Below, in pieces: positions 22,399 to 30,763 of a stretch of DNA of 33,677 bases. The stretch is from the NCBI RefSeq assembly GCF_000269805.1, contig NZ_JH711481.1, positions 1 to 33,677 on the forward strand. The letters are read 5' to 3'. Position 1 is the stretch's first letter, and every line of letters starts with the position of its first letter. The DNA is from Actinomyces massiliensis 4401292. Lineage in GTDB: Bacteria; Actinomycetota; Actinomycetes; Actinomycetales; Actinomycetaceae. A model generated the notes under the pieces. It had not been told where the DNA came from and searched no databases. It saw nothing but the letters and a program-made list of their open reading frames with translations. Made by a program: the position numbers and the translations under genes.

Positions 22399-25300
22399 TC
22401 ACTCCCCCCGCTCGAAGGCAGGCAGCAGGGAGCGGAAGTTCTCCTCGAGCAGGCAGGTGGCGTGGGATCCGGAGATGGTGCGCACCTCCAGCTCGCCCAA
22501 CGCTGTGGCGGGCCAATCGACGTCCCCGCCCAACTGCGGGTAGAAGCCCTGGATATCCCCGGCGGGCTGGAGCACGAGCACCTCGCCCATGTAGATGTCG
22601 GGCACGTAGCCGATGGTTCCCCGCAGCGAGTGGCGGAAGACGTCGTAGAGGATGTCGAGCATCGCGCGGGCCGACTCCGCCTCGGCGTCGAAGCCGCGGA
22701 TCGCCGAGTAGATCCTCTTGCGCCGGGCGCGCGGCGACAGCTCCGACAGCGTCGTGAAGAACCTGCCCACCGCTGCGAACCGGCCGTCGAGGGCGCACAG
22801 CTCGTCGTCGGTGATGTCCCGGTTGACCCCGTCGAGAATGTGGTACAGGCCCTCGGTGAGGGTCGGGAAGTCGAACTCGGCCCCCATCGCGGGCAGGTCG
22901 GCGTCGAAGACGCAGCCGTAGGCGAACTCGCACAGCAGCTCGTTCGCCACGCGGTGCGGGCACAGGTGGGTACTGATGCACACCACCCTGCCGACCTCGC
23001 GGCCGAGCTCGGTGAGCACCTTCGCGGTCTCGAGGGCGAAGAACCCGCCGATGCAGTAACCGACCAGCTCGTAGCTGTCCATGTCGAGGGCGAGCAGCTC
23101 CTGGGCGTACACCCGGGCCCGGTCGCTGATCAGTGACCGGGTCGGGCAGTCGAGGTAGTCGTCGGAGTCGCCGGCGGTGAACCCGACGTGGGCGAGCCCC
23201 GGATCCCTGTCGAGCAGCTCCGGGACCAGGAACTCGTAGTCCTTGAGGCGCCCGGTGCCGGCGTGGAACATGACCCGGCAGGATCGCGCCCCCTGCGGAA
23301 TCCGGTAGATGTGCAGGCATTTCGAACCATTCGGGGAACCGCTCGCGATGGTGGACAGGGCCGGCATCGGGGCGGGGGCCTCAGGAGCCTCGACACGGTC
23401 GGGCGTATCCGCAGGGGCCTCACGAGCCTCGTCATCCCGGGGCGCCGGGGCGCCGGAGCCCGCCATCTCGGCGATTCCAGCGATCGTGGGATGCTTGAGC
23501 ATCTCGCGCATGATGAAGTCCCAGGTCCGATCCTGCAGGCCGGGCACCTCCCGGCGCATACGGGTGACCGCCTCGGCCATCAGCAGCGAGTCGCCGCCGG
23601 CGGCGTAGAAGTCCTCCTCGCGACCGATCTCGGAGACCTCGAGAACCTCTCTCCAAACCTCCGCGATCCGGCTCTCCAGACCTTTGAGCGGCTGAGCGGC
23701 CCTCGGGTCCTCGACGGCGCCCCCGGACTCGTAGGACTGGGCGAGAGCCCTGCGGTCGACTTTCCCGTTCGCGCTCAGCGGCAGCTCATCCATGATCCGC
23801 ACCGATGCGGGAACCATGTAGCCCGGCAGGTTGGCCCGCATATGGGCGAGCAGGTCGTCCTCATCGACCGTGGAGGCAGCAGGGACAGTAACGGCAACGG
23901 AACCAGCAGGGCCGGCTGAGTCGGCGGGGTCGGCGGGGTCGCCGACGACGATCAGGCGCTGACCGCACTCACGCAGAGGATCCCCTTCAGCCGGGTAGTC
24001 GGCCAACCGGCGCAGGCCGGTCGCCTCGTACACACGGTCCCACTCAGCGTCGTCGATGAACACCTTGTGCGAATCGGCGCGGTGATCGGTGAACGGAACC
24101 AGGCTCATCTTGATCGAGATGGAGATGAGGGCCGCGTAGAGCTCGATGACCGGCTCGACCATCACGATCACACCGCCTCCGCGCCGCAGCTGATCGAGCC
24201 GGGCGAAGGCCTCCTCGATGTTCACCGCATTGTGCAGCACATTGGCGCAGATGATGACGTCATAGGCGCCCGGCTCGATGTCCTGGGAGGCGCAGTCCAC
24301 GTTCACGTCGAACAGGCTGTAGGTCATGAAGTCCGCGAGATCGCGGTCCCGATAGGTCTGCCTGGCATTGCGCAGGAAGAAGGTCGAGATGTCGGTGAAC
24401 CGGTACTCGATCACGTTGCCCGGCAGACGCCCGACGATGTTCTCCGTGGTCGCGCCGATACCCGCGCCCACCTCGAGGATCCGCACCGGACGGTCCCCGC
24501 GGGATGAGACGATCCCCACCACAGCCTCGGCGACCGCGGCGTTGATCGCCTTGCTGATCCTGTTCTGCCCATAGATGGCACGGGCGTTCTCGGTGTCGCC
24601 CTTGGGGAAGAACAGATCGACGGGGTTGACCTCGCCGCGCAGTTGGCCCAGCAGGGTCGTCGCCGCATGTCGCTGGTAGGCGAAGAGCACGGGGCTGTTG
24701 CGGACTCGGTTCTCCAGCTCTTCGAACCTGTCCCAGCACTTCTCGATGCGGAACCCGTCCAGAGCCTCCCGGGTAATGGAATAGCCCTGCGAGTCGGAGG
24801 CGACGAGCCCCTCGGCGACCAGGATCTGCAGCCAGCGCCCCACGAGGCCGCGGTACTCGTCGTCGGGGGCGATCCTCTCGGTGATCTCCGCCAGGTCATG
24901 GCGCCTGCCGGGCACCAGGAACACCCCGGCCCCCTGGAATGCCGCCAGCAGCGCAGCCAAGGATGCCTCATTGCCGGCGCGCGTCCACTCGGCGATGGTC
25001 GCTGAATCTGCTGAATCTGCTGGGTCTGCCGGGTCAGCCGGGTCAGCCGAGGCGTCGGCGGGCGCCCAGCGGCGCTCCAGCATGGCGCGCAGCGACTCCC
25101 CGGCCGGAGCACTCTCGCCCCGCCTCTCGTACTCGCCCCGCCCTTCCTCGCTCCGCCTTTCCCCGCTCTGAGGACCGGCCCCGATCCCCTCGACCGTGGA
25201 CGGGGTCACGAAGGCGCGCAGCCTCTTGCGCCCATCGACGTCCTGGGTGATGACGACGGCCCGCTCCACGCCCTCATGACTCTCCAGCACGGACTCGATC

Positions 25301-28089
25301 TCACCGGTCTCGACCCGGTAGCCGTTGATCTTCACCTGGTGGTCCGCGCGTCCGTGGAACTCGATCACGCCGTCAGCGCGGTAGCTGCCGATGTCTCCGG
25401 TGTCATAGACGCGGATGCCGGACCTGTCGGAGACGTAGAACTTGGCAGCGGTGGTCTCCGGGTCGTCGAAGTACCCGGTGGCGAGGCTGTCGCCGGAGAT
25501 GTGGATGCGGCCCGGGACGCCGTCGGGGCATTCGCGGCCGAACTCGTCGAGGACCCACACGCCCTGGTTCGACAGGGCCGTGCCGTAGGGGATGGTCGCA
25601 TCGGGGGCGTGATCGGTCATCGGGTGGAAGATCGACCAGATGCCCGCCTCCGTGGCGCCGCCCAGGCTGATGAGTTCGGCGTTCGGGAACTGCGGTGCGG
25701 CAGCGGCCGGCAGGGTGCGCACGATGAGATCCCCGGACAGCATGACCAGGTCCATGCCGGGGTCGGGCGGCTGCCCGGCCGCCTCGCGCTCCTGCAGGAG
25801 CATCTGGAACAGCGCAGGGACGGTGTTCCAGGTGTCGACGCGGTTGTCCGCCATCAGGGCGATCCAGCGGCTCGGGTCCCTGGACTCCGATTCGAGCGGC
25901 AGGACGAGGGTGCCGCCGCTGGCGAAGGCGCCGAAGATGTCGTAGACCGACAGGTCGAAGGACAGCTTCGACAGTGCGAGCACCGTGCGGGGCCTACCGC
26001 GCCCGAGGCGCTCGTTGACGTCGTCGATGGTGTTCATGGCCGCCGCATGGGTCATGACCACGCCCTTGGGCGTCCCGGTGCTTCCCGAGGTGAAGATGAT
26101 GTAGGCGGTGTCGTCCACGGGACCGGATTCCGGCACCGCCCCGCTCCAGGATCCCGCCTCCAGGGCGTCCACGTCGATAACCGCGGGGTGCCCCTGGGAC
26201 GGGGTGTAGAGGCCGTCGGCGATGATCGCCGCGGGACGGCACAGCGAGATCATGCGATGCTGCCGGGCAGGGGGCTGATCGTGGTCGATCGGCACGTAGG
26301 CGGCGCCCGCGGAGACCACGGCGAGGGCGGCGGCGACCTGCCACACGCCCTTGCCCAGGACGATGGCGACCCGATCTCCGCGGCCGACACCCGACAACCG
26401 GGTCTGAAGCGCCTCGACGTGGGCCGCCAGCCGGTCGTAGCTGTAGGTGGTGTCCCCCCAGACGAGCGCCGGGAGCTCGGGGGCGCGCCGCGCCTGCTCC
26501 CAGAAACCGTCCTGGAGACTGCGGGCGATGCGCTCCTGCGCGGTGTCGTGGACGCGCGCGCGTATCTCCCGAGTCCCGGAGCTCAGGCTCACCACCTCGT
26601 CCTGGTGCCAGGTCTCCTCGTCGTCGACGAGGCGGTCGAGCAGGCCGGTGAACGCCGCCCACATGTCGTCGAGGATCTCAGGAGCGATGACGCCGTCGCG
26701 CACGTCCCAGTTGACGTTGCAGGTCGCGTCGTCCTCGAAGGCCTGGCAGTCGATCCACACCTGCGGGGTTCGACTGACGCCGTGGACCAGCTCGTACGCC
26801 TGTCCCTCATCATGGCGCAGACCGGCGCCCAGGGCGCTGGTGAACACGATCGGAACGATGGCCGGCGCGCCCTTGGCGCGCCCCAGCTCCCGCAGCACCT
26901 CGACCCCGGGGAAGGCGGCGTGGGACAGCTCGTCGAACAGCTGCTTCTGGGTGGCGCGGACCCGCTCGAGGAAGGATCCCGGCCGGGGGCGGCAGGCATG
27001 GACGACCACCTCGGTGAAGTCGCCCACGATCCGCTCAACCCCCTTGATGGCCTGGTCGCGGCTCATCGAGGTGACATTCACGCAGAAGTCGCCGCTCGAG
27101 GACCACCGGCGGATGACATCGGCATAGGCGGTCAGCAGCACATTGGACGGGGTGACGCCGTTCCTGCCGGCACGGCGGGTAAAGGCTTCCCAGGCCTCGG
27201 GTCCGCATTTCCACACGCGTCTGGTGAAGCGCGCCGGTTCGTCGTCGCTCGGAGCCGACGCATGCTCGAGCGGCAGCGAGGGCTTGTCCCGCATCGTCTC
27301 GATCGCCTCGGCCCAGTACTGCTTGGCGCTCTCGTACTCCGCGGAGCCGGCGGGGTCGGCCGCCCGTCGGGTGCGCGCCATGATGATGTCGCGGAAGGTC
27401 GCCTCGGCCAGGGGCGCCGGCCGCCGCCCCGCGTAGAGGTCCATCAGCTCCTGGGTCATCACCTTCACGCTCACGAAGTCCGCGATGATCATGTCCACGG
27501 AGAACTGCAGAATGCTGCACGCATCGAACTGCAGCAGCCGGAATTCGTGCAGCGGCCAGGCGCCCAGCGGGTACCTGCGATCCTCCAGCTCGCTGCGGTA
27601 CCGCAGGTAGTCCTCATCGGGGGTGCGCGGATCGTGGCCCCGCAGGTCGATCTCCTCCAGCACCGGCCCCTCCTCGAAGGGGACGACGCGCAGGGAGTCC
27701 GGAGGGATCACCACGGCCGAGAGCATGTCGTGACGGCGGATCAGCTCGTGCCAGGCGGCCTCCAAGCGCTCGCGGTCCAGCGGCGGAGCGAGCAGTTCCG
27801 CATAGCTGTGGCAGCCCGTACCGCCCAGTTCGTAGCCGGAGTACTGGCCGGTCGCGTAGGCCCGCTGGATGTCGGTCATCGGGAAGGGCTCGAAGCGCGC
27901 CTGCTCGTCGTGGCCGATGGCGTCCCGCTCGCGCAGGTGGGCCAGGACCTCCTCCTTGCGCGCCTTGAGCGCGGCCAGGTCCTCCCGCGTCAGGACTCCC
28001 TTCGGCGAGCGGTAGCCGAGCCGGTCGCCATTGGCCCACAGGGCAACTCCCCGGGACTGGAACTCCTCGATCATCTCCGCGATGTCCAC
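22399..28089 (-). CDS. NRPS2: docking-Cy-A-MT-PCP-TE
   Basis: A 1896-residue terminal synthetase with PchF-like order. Residues 1-60 resemble a TubC-type docking domain (IEEFQSRGVALWANGDRLGY). Cyclisation domain: about 67-510, DMIIADFVS fits DxxxxDxxS. Adenylation: about 525-1450, with FTSGSTGTPKG, FDLSVYD, WNTVP and ATEAGIWS, again a cysteine-type code. Embedded methyltransferase: about 1100-1400, with an intact SAM loop LEVGAGIGATTENIV near 1205, so probably active. PCP: GGDSL near 1498. Thioesterase: about 1580-1896, whose nucleophile elbow is GYCIGG (Cys near 1680) instead of GxSxG, with AGD and SGSHAT supplying Asp and His. Start GTG 6 bp behind a very strong AGGAGGT. It acts after NRPS1 although its gene comes first. 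The product is released as acid, cycle or ester; which is unknown. Confidence 0.95.
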   Translation of the reverse strand: MDIAEMIEEFQSRGVALWANGDRLGYRSPKGVLTREDLAALKARKEEVLAHLRERDAIGHDEQARFEPFPMTDIQRAYATGQYSGYELGGTGCHSYAELLAPPLDRERLEAAWHELIRRHDMLSAVVIPPDSLRVVPFEEGPVLEEIDLRGHDPRTPDEDYLRYRSELEDRRYPLGAWPLHEFRLLQFDACSILQFSVDMIIADFVSVKVMTQELMDLYAGRRPAPLAEATFRDIIMARTRRAADPAGSAEYESAKQYWAEAIETMRDKPSLPLEHASAPSDDEPARFTRRVWKCGPEAWEAFTRRAGRNGVTPSNVLLTAYADVIRRWSSSGDFCVNVTSMSRDQAIKGVERIVGDFTEVVVHACRPRPGSFLERVRATQKQLFDELSHAAFPGVEVLRELGRAKGAPAIVPIVFTSALGAGLRHDEGQAYELVHGVSRTPQVWIDCQAFEDDATCNVNWDVRDGVIAPEILDDMWAAFTGLLDRLVDDEETWHQDEVVSLSSGTREIRARVHDTAQERIARSLQDGFWEQARRAPELPALVWGDTTYSYDRLAAHVEALQTRLSGVGRGDRVAIVLGKGVWQVAAALAVVSAGAAYVPIDHDQPPARQHRMISLCRPAAIIADGLYTPSQGHPAVIDVDALEAGSWSGAVPESGPVDDTAYIIFTSGSTGTPKGVVMTHAAAMNTIDDVNERLGRGRPRTVLALSKLSFDLSVYDIFGAFASGGTLVLPLESESRDPSRWIALMADNRVDTWNTVPALFQMLLQEREAAGQPPDPGMDLVMLSGDLIVRTLPAAAAPQFPNAELISLGGATEAGIWSIFHPMTDHAPDATIPYGTALSNQGVWVLDEFGRECPDGVPGRIHISGDSLATGYFDDPETTAAKFYVSDRSGIRVYDTGDIGSYRADGVIEFHGRADHQVKINGYRVETGEIESVLESHEGVERAVVITQDVDGRKRLRAFVTPSTVEGIGAGPQSGERRSEEGRGEYERRGESAPAGESLRAMLERRWAPADASADPADPADPADSADSATIAEWTRAGNEASLAALLAAFQGAGVFLVPGRRHDLAEITERIAPDDEYRGLVGRWLQILVAEGLVASDSQGYSITREALDGFRIEKCWDRFEELENRVRNSPVLFAYQRHAATTLLGQLRGEVNPVDLFFPKGDTENARAIYGQNRISKAINAAVAEAVVGIVSSRGDRPVRILEVGAGIGATTENIVGRLPGNVIEYRFTDISTFFLRNARQTYRDRDLADFMTYSLFDVNVDCASQDIEPGAYDVIICANVLHNAVNIEEAFARLDQLRRGGGVIVMVEPVIELYAALISISIKMSLVPFTDHRADSHKVFIDDAEWDRVYEATGLRRLADYPAEGDPLRECGQRLIVVGDPADPADSAGPAGSVAVTVPAASTVDEDDLLAHMRANLPGYMVPASVRIMDELPLSANGKVDRRALAQSYESGGAVEDPRAAQPLKGLESRIAEVWREVLEVSEIGREEDFYAAGGDSLLMAEAVTRMRREVPGLQDRTWDFIMREMLKHPTIAGIAEMAGSGAPAPRDDEAREAPADTPDRVEAPEAPAPMPALSTIASGSPNGSKCLHIYRIPQGARSCRVMFHAGTGRLKDYEFLVPELLDRDPGLAHVGFTAGDSDDYLDCPTRSLISDRARVYAQELLALDMDSYELVGYCIGGFFALETAKVLTELGREVGRVVCISTHLCPHRVANELLCEFAYGCVFDADLPAMGAEFDFPTLTEGLYHILDGVNRDITDDELCALDGRFAAVGRFFTTLSELSPRARRKRIYSAIRGFDAEAESARAMLDILYDVFRHSLRGTIGYVPDIYMGEVLVLQPAGDIQGFYPQLGGDVDWPATALGELEVRTISGSHATCLLEENFRSLLPAFERGE
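23914..23940. repeat. In-frame 9-bp repeat, 3 copies, in NRPS2
   Basis: GGCTGAGTC, GGCGGGGTC and GGCGGGGTC encode the DPADPADSAG linker between the methyltransferase insert and the final part of the adenylation domain. Confidence 0.7.
25001..25045. repeat. In-frame 9-bp repeat, 5 copies, in NRPS2
   Basis: GCTGAATCT (two copies), GCTGGGTCT and GCCGGGTCA (two copies) encode the ADPADPADSADSA run in the linker entering the methyltransferase insert. It is degenerate between but perfect within neighbouring pairs, as expected from stepwise slippage. Confidence 0.85.
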
Positions 28090-28160
28090 AACAGACCTCC
28101 TGCAAACTTCGATCGTGACTTAGGGGTGGTTCAGGGCATTCAGGGCATTCAGGGGCACCG
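28090..28160 (-). promoter_or_regulatory. Leader between reductase and NRPS2 with strong RBS and 9-bp repeats
   Basis: The 71-bp gap carries AGGAGGT about 6 bp upstream of the NRPS2 GTG, which fixes that start. It also carries three tandem copies of a TTCAGGGCA-type 9-mer at 28130-28156 directly after the reductase stop. In mRNA sense the repeats read TGCCCTGAA, the same core as before the isochorismate synthase gene (6440-6466). No promoter is evident, so NRPS2 is probably read from the upstream genes. Confidence 0.6.
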
Positions 28161-29240
28161 TCACCGATGCAGGTGGGCGGCAAGCCGGGTGAGCTGCGCC
28201 AGGTCGAGATGGGTGGACGACAACTCGGCTCCGAAGGCCCGCGAGGGGCCGATGAGCTGTCCGACGCGTGTCCAGATCGAGCACAGGGCGAGCAGGTACT
28301 CGGCCTCGTGCGCCCGATAGCCGGGGTCGTTGAGCTCGTCATAGATGACGTCGAGGCATTCGGCGATCGCGACCGGCCAGATGCGCTCGTACTGGATCCG
28401 CCTGGTCACCTCGGGCTCGACGGCGAGGCTCTCGTGCAGCCGGAACGAGCTGAGGCTCTCGTCGGCGTCGACCTCGAGGACGCCCGCCTCATCCCGGGGT
28501 CCGGCGGCGTTCGGGTGCCAGATGATCGGCCCGTCGCTCTCGGTGAGCACCAAGTTCCCGCCGGGGGTGAACACAGTGATCCTGTGACCGAGGTGCACGA
28601 AGTCGTCGGGGGCCTCGGGGTTCATCCTGTTGACCACCTGCAGACGCAACGGGGTGTTCCTCACCAACCCGGTGACCGTGGTGAACACCCCCAGATCCTC
28701 AGCGCGGTCATTGAGGTGCCACGGGGTGAAGCCACCGGTGATCCTCCCGATCACGTCGAGCATCGAGTACAGGAAGTGGATGCTGCACTCGGCCTCCAGG
28801 TGGAGGATTCCATAGCGCTCGCGCAGCACATCGACCATCCGCAGGTACTGCTTGATCGTGGAGCTGTGGCGGTAGAAGGTGTTGAGCCAGAAGCTCGTGC
28901 GGGCACGTGCCGCCTCGCGGTAGCAGGCGACGGCGTCATCGCGGTGGATCGGGTGCTCCATGAGGACGTGCTTGCCGGCGGCGAGCAGCTGTTGGGCGAT
29001 CTGCGACCCCGCCCCGCCTATGATCCCCGAGCGGACCACGACGCAGGCCAGGTCGACCTTCGGCAGCTCATCGATGCTGGTGCACAGAGGAACGCCGACC
29101 TCCGCCGCGAACCGCCTCGACTGCGCACTGCCCCTGGACATCATGGCGACCAGCTCGTACTTGTCCGGGAGCGCGCGGACGCCGGCGGCATAGATGCGGC
29201 CGAATGTCGTGCCGCACACGACGACTCGCAGGGTATCCAT
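28161..29240 (-). CDS. Thiazolinyl imine reductase (PchG/Irp3/YbtU family)
   Basis: A 359-residue Gfo/Idh/MocA-fold NADPH-dependent oxidoreductase predicted to reduce a carrier-bound thiazoline to a thiazolidine. The Rossmann motif VVVCGTTFGRIYAAGV at residues 6-21 has the form seen in this siderophore branch. LLAAGKHVLMEHPIHRDD near 85-103 is the family hallmark cofactor/substrate segment, and SIHFLYSMLDVIGRITGGFTPW lies in the substrate domain. AGGAAGG precedes the ATG by nine bases. It is the second gene of the operon, immediately before NRPS2, whose intact methyltransferase could N-methylate the ring this enzyme reduces, as in pyochelin. Ring choice among three is inferred. Confidence 0.92.
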   Translation of the reverse strand: MDTLRVVVCGTTFGRIYAAGVRALPDKYELVAMMSRGSAQSRRFAAEVGVPLCTSIDELPKVDLACVVVRSGIIGGAGSQIAQQLLAAGKHVLMEHPIHRDDAVACYREAARARTSFWLNTFYRHSSTIKQYLRMVDVLRERYGILHLEAECSIHFLYSMLDVIGRITGGFTPWHLNDRAEDLGVFTTVTGLVRNTPLRLQVVNRMNPEAPDDFVHLGHRITVFTPGGNLVLTESDGPIIWHPNAAGPRDEAGVLEVDADESLSSFRLHESLAVEPEVTRRIQYERIWPVAIAECLDVIYDELNDPGYRAHEAEYLLALCSIWTRVGQLIGPSRAFGAELSSTHLDLAQLTRLAAHLHR

Positions 29241-29312
29241 GGGATGTGGCCTTCCTAGGGTGGTGGCGCACAGCCGAGACGCCGACGACGCCGACTGCAG
29301 CCACCCAGGGGG

Positions 29313-29342
29313 AGTAGGGATTGGTTGGGATTAGTAGGGATT
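29313..29342. repeat. 10-bp tandem repeat, 3 copies
   Basis: AGTAGGGATT, GGTTGGGATT and AGTAGGGATT lie in the 122-bp gap between the saccharopine-dehydrogenase-like gene and the reductase gene. The outer copies are identical. No promoter or terminator is obvious in the gap. Confidence 0.75.
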
Positions 29343-29362
29343 GAGCATCCGGGGACGCCGGA

Positions 29363-30472
29363 TCATATGAAGCCCGAGTCGTCCTCCTCGGCCCAGTCGG
29401 AAATGGCCGAGACACTGGTGGGCGGCGTCTCGCGCACCTCGATGCCGCTCATACCCAGGGCGTCCAGGACCGCGGGGACTCGGAGGAACTCATGCCCCCA
29501 CTGGACCCCGGGGGCGCACCCGGCCTCCAGTGCCAGGAGCACGGCCTGGACGATCAGGATCGCGGTCAGGATGCTGCTGTTGTCGGCCCGGACGCTGATC
29601 GAAGTCCTCACGGGCCTGCCGTCGACGGTTCCACGAGCGGCGACCTGCAGGATGAACCAGTGGTCCCTGCCGGAGTCGAGGTGCGACTTCGCGGCGTCGA
29701 TCTCGGCGAACAGCTGCATGAGCTCCTGGTGGTCGTCGAGGTCGCCGTGGGTCATCGCCTTCAGCAGCAGATGCAGGGAGTCGCGGTCGGGGATGACCAG
29801 CAGCCCGTTGAGCCGCCGGATCCGGCAGTCGCGTGCGACCATCCGCAGCTCGTCGGTGACGAAGACCGAGCGCAGCACCTCGGCGTCGTCGGGAAAGGCG
29901 TCGGTGTCCTCGGCCTCCCACCGGCTCGCCTCGTGATCCGCCAGTTCGCCGTCGATGATCATCCGGTTCGGGTGCCCGTAACCGGCCCGGGTGCTGAGGA
30001 TGATGTCGGCGAACCCCGCGACGCCGCCCTTCTCGCGGCCGCCGCAGCACACCATGACCGATTCGCAGTCGTCGAGGAGCCCGGCCAGGTGACGCGTCAG
30101 CAAGCCGCTGAGCCCGGGCGTGCAACCGACGTTGATGATGCGCGCCTGCTGGCCCGCATCGCCGTCGAAGGCGTTGCCCCCGAACGGGTCGACGTAGATC
30201 ACCCCGGCCGGCAGCGCGGCGGCCACCGCATCCCCGATGAGGTAAGAAGGGCCGGCGCAGTTCACGACGACCTCGTGACCCTGGGCGAACTCGCGGATGG
30301 TCTCGGGGCGACGAGCATCGATGATGGCGGTCCGCTCCTCGGGGCTTCGCCTGGTTCTGTTGCCGCACGCGACCTCGCAGCCGGCCTGGCGCAGGAGCTC
30401 GACCACGAGGCCACCGACCGCGCCGTGCGAGCCGATCACGCCGATCCGTCGGCCACTGACTGCGTCATGCAA
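29363..30472 (-). CDS. Saccharopine-dehydrogenase-like NAD(P) oxidoreductase
   Basis: A 369-residue protein starting with a Rossmann fold, RRIGVIGSHGAVGGLVVELLRQAGCEV, followed by GNRTRR, VVNCAGPSYLIGDAVAAA and the VGCTPGLSGLLTRHLAG segment typical of saccharopine dehydrogenase-like reductases. The remainder has no clear motif. The start is taken as TTG at 30472 because GAGGAG lies 5 bp upstream; the nearby ATG at 30468 is in another frame. It is the first gene of the large biosynthetic unit, behind the iron box at 30574-30592. I recall a second, non-PchG class of thiazoline reductase (PchK of enantio-pyochelin) but could not verify its family, so a role as a second ring reductase is a hypothesis. 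Other reductive tailoring is possible. Confidence 0.82.
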   Translation of the reverse strand: MHDAVSGRRIGVIGSHGAVGGLVVELLRQAGCEVACGNRTRRSPEERTAIIDARRPETIREFAQGHEVVVNCAGPSYLIGDAVAAALPAGVIYVDPFGGNAFDGDAGQQARIINVGCTPGLSGLLTRHLAGLLDDCESVMVCCGGREKGGVAGFADIILSTRAGYGHPNRMIIDGELADHEASRWEAEDTDAFPDDAEVLRSVFVTDELRMVARDCRIRRLNGLLVIPDRDSLHLLLKAMTHGDLDDHQELMQLFAEIDAAKSHLDSGRDHWFILQVAARGTVDGRPVRTSISVRADNSSILTAILIVQAVLLALEAGCAPGVQWGHEFLRVPAVLDALGMSGIEVRETPPTSVSAISDWAEEDDSGFI

Positions 30473-30573
30473 AGCAACTCCTCAACGACGGCACGGCACC
30501 CGAGCAACGATCCGAAGGCGCACCATGAGAGAGCCCCTCATGCGCCCGCCTCGAGATCAGAGGCAACCCTTAG

Positions 30574-30611
30574 CTAGGCTCAACTTACCTAAGTGATTTT
30601 CGGGCGGTCAA
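30574..30611 (-). promoter_or_regulatory. Iron-box (DtxR/IdeR-like) promoter of the biosynthetic operon
   Basis: On the minus strand TTAGGTAAGTTGAGCCTAG (30574-30592) matches the consensus TTAGGTTAGGCTAACCTAA at 13 of 19 positions by my count, keeping TTAGGT and CCTA of the two half-sites. A TTGACC -35 element is at 30606-30611 with an 18-bp spacer to a -10-like TAAGTT at 30582-30587 inside the box, so repressor binding would cover the -10. The start codon is about 100 bp downstream. Iron-regulated expression is inferred from the match and from the gene content. Confidence 0.7.
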
Positions 30612-30735
30612 TGCCCGTCGATGAGCCCGCCCTGCCGGTCGAGACCGCACAACGGCGCCGATATGACTGAATAACGGCGAGATATCGGACCCAGTGGGCG
30701 CGGGTCACGAAATCGCATCGATGCGAGCGCACCTT
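30612..30735. other. Intergenic DNA upstream of the iron-box promoter
   Basis: No gene is seen. Two symmetric stretches stand out: CCGATAT (30658-30664) with ATATCGG (30682-30688), and the perfect 14-bp palindrome TCGCATCGATGCGA at 30713-30726. Either may be a regulator site; nothing ties them to a named factor. Confidence 0.4.
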
Positions 30736-30761
30736 CCGGCGGTGATTGCCGTGGCCGCCGG
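30736..30761 (-). terminator. Possible terminator hairpin after the HTH regulator
   Basis: CCGGCGG (30736-30742) and CCGCCGG (30755-30761) are 7-bp GC-rich arms with a 12-nt loop, ending 2 bp before the regulator's stop codon (30764-30766) on the minus strand. There is no T-tract, so termination is only suggested. Confidence 0.35.
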
Positions 30762-30763
30762 GT

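Noticed and set aside
2519-30611. Zincophore under Zur control (as proposed for coelibactin)
   Set aside because: Both promoter boxes fit the DtxR/IdeR consensus, and I saw no Zur-like AT-rich palindrome at either promoter.
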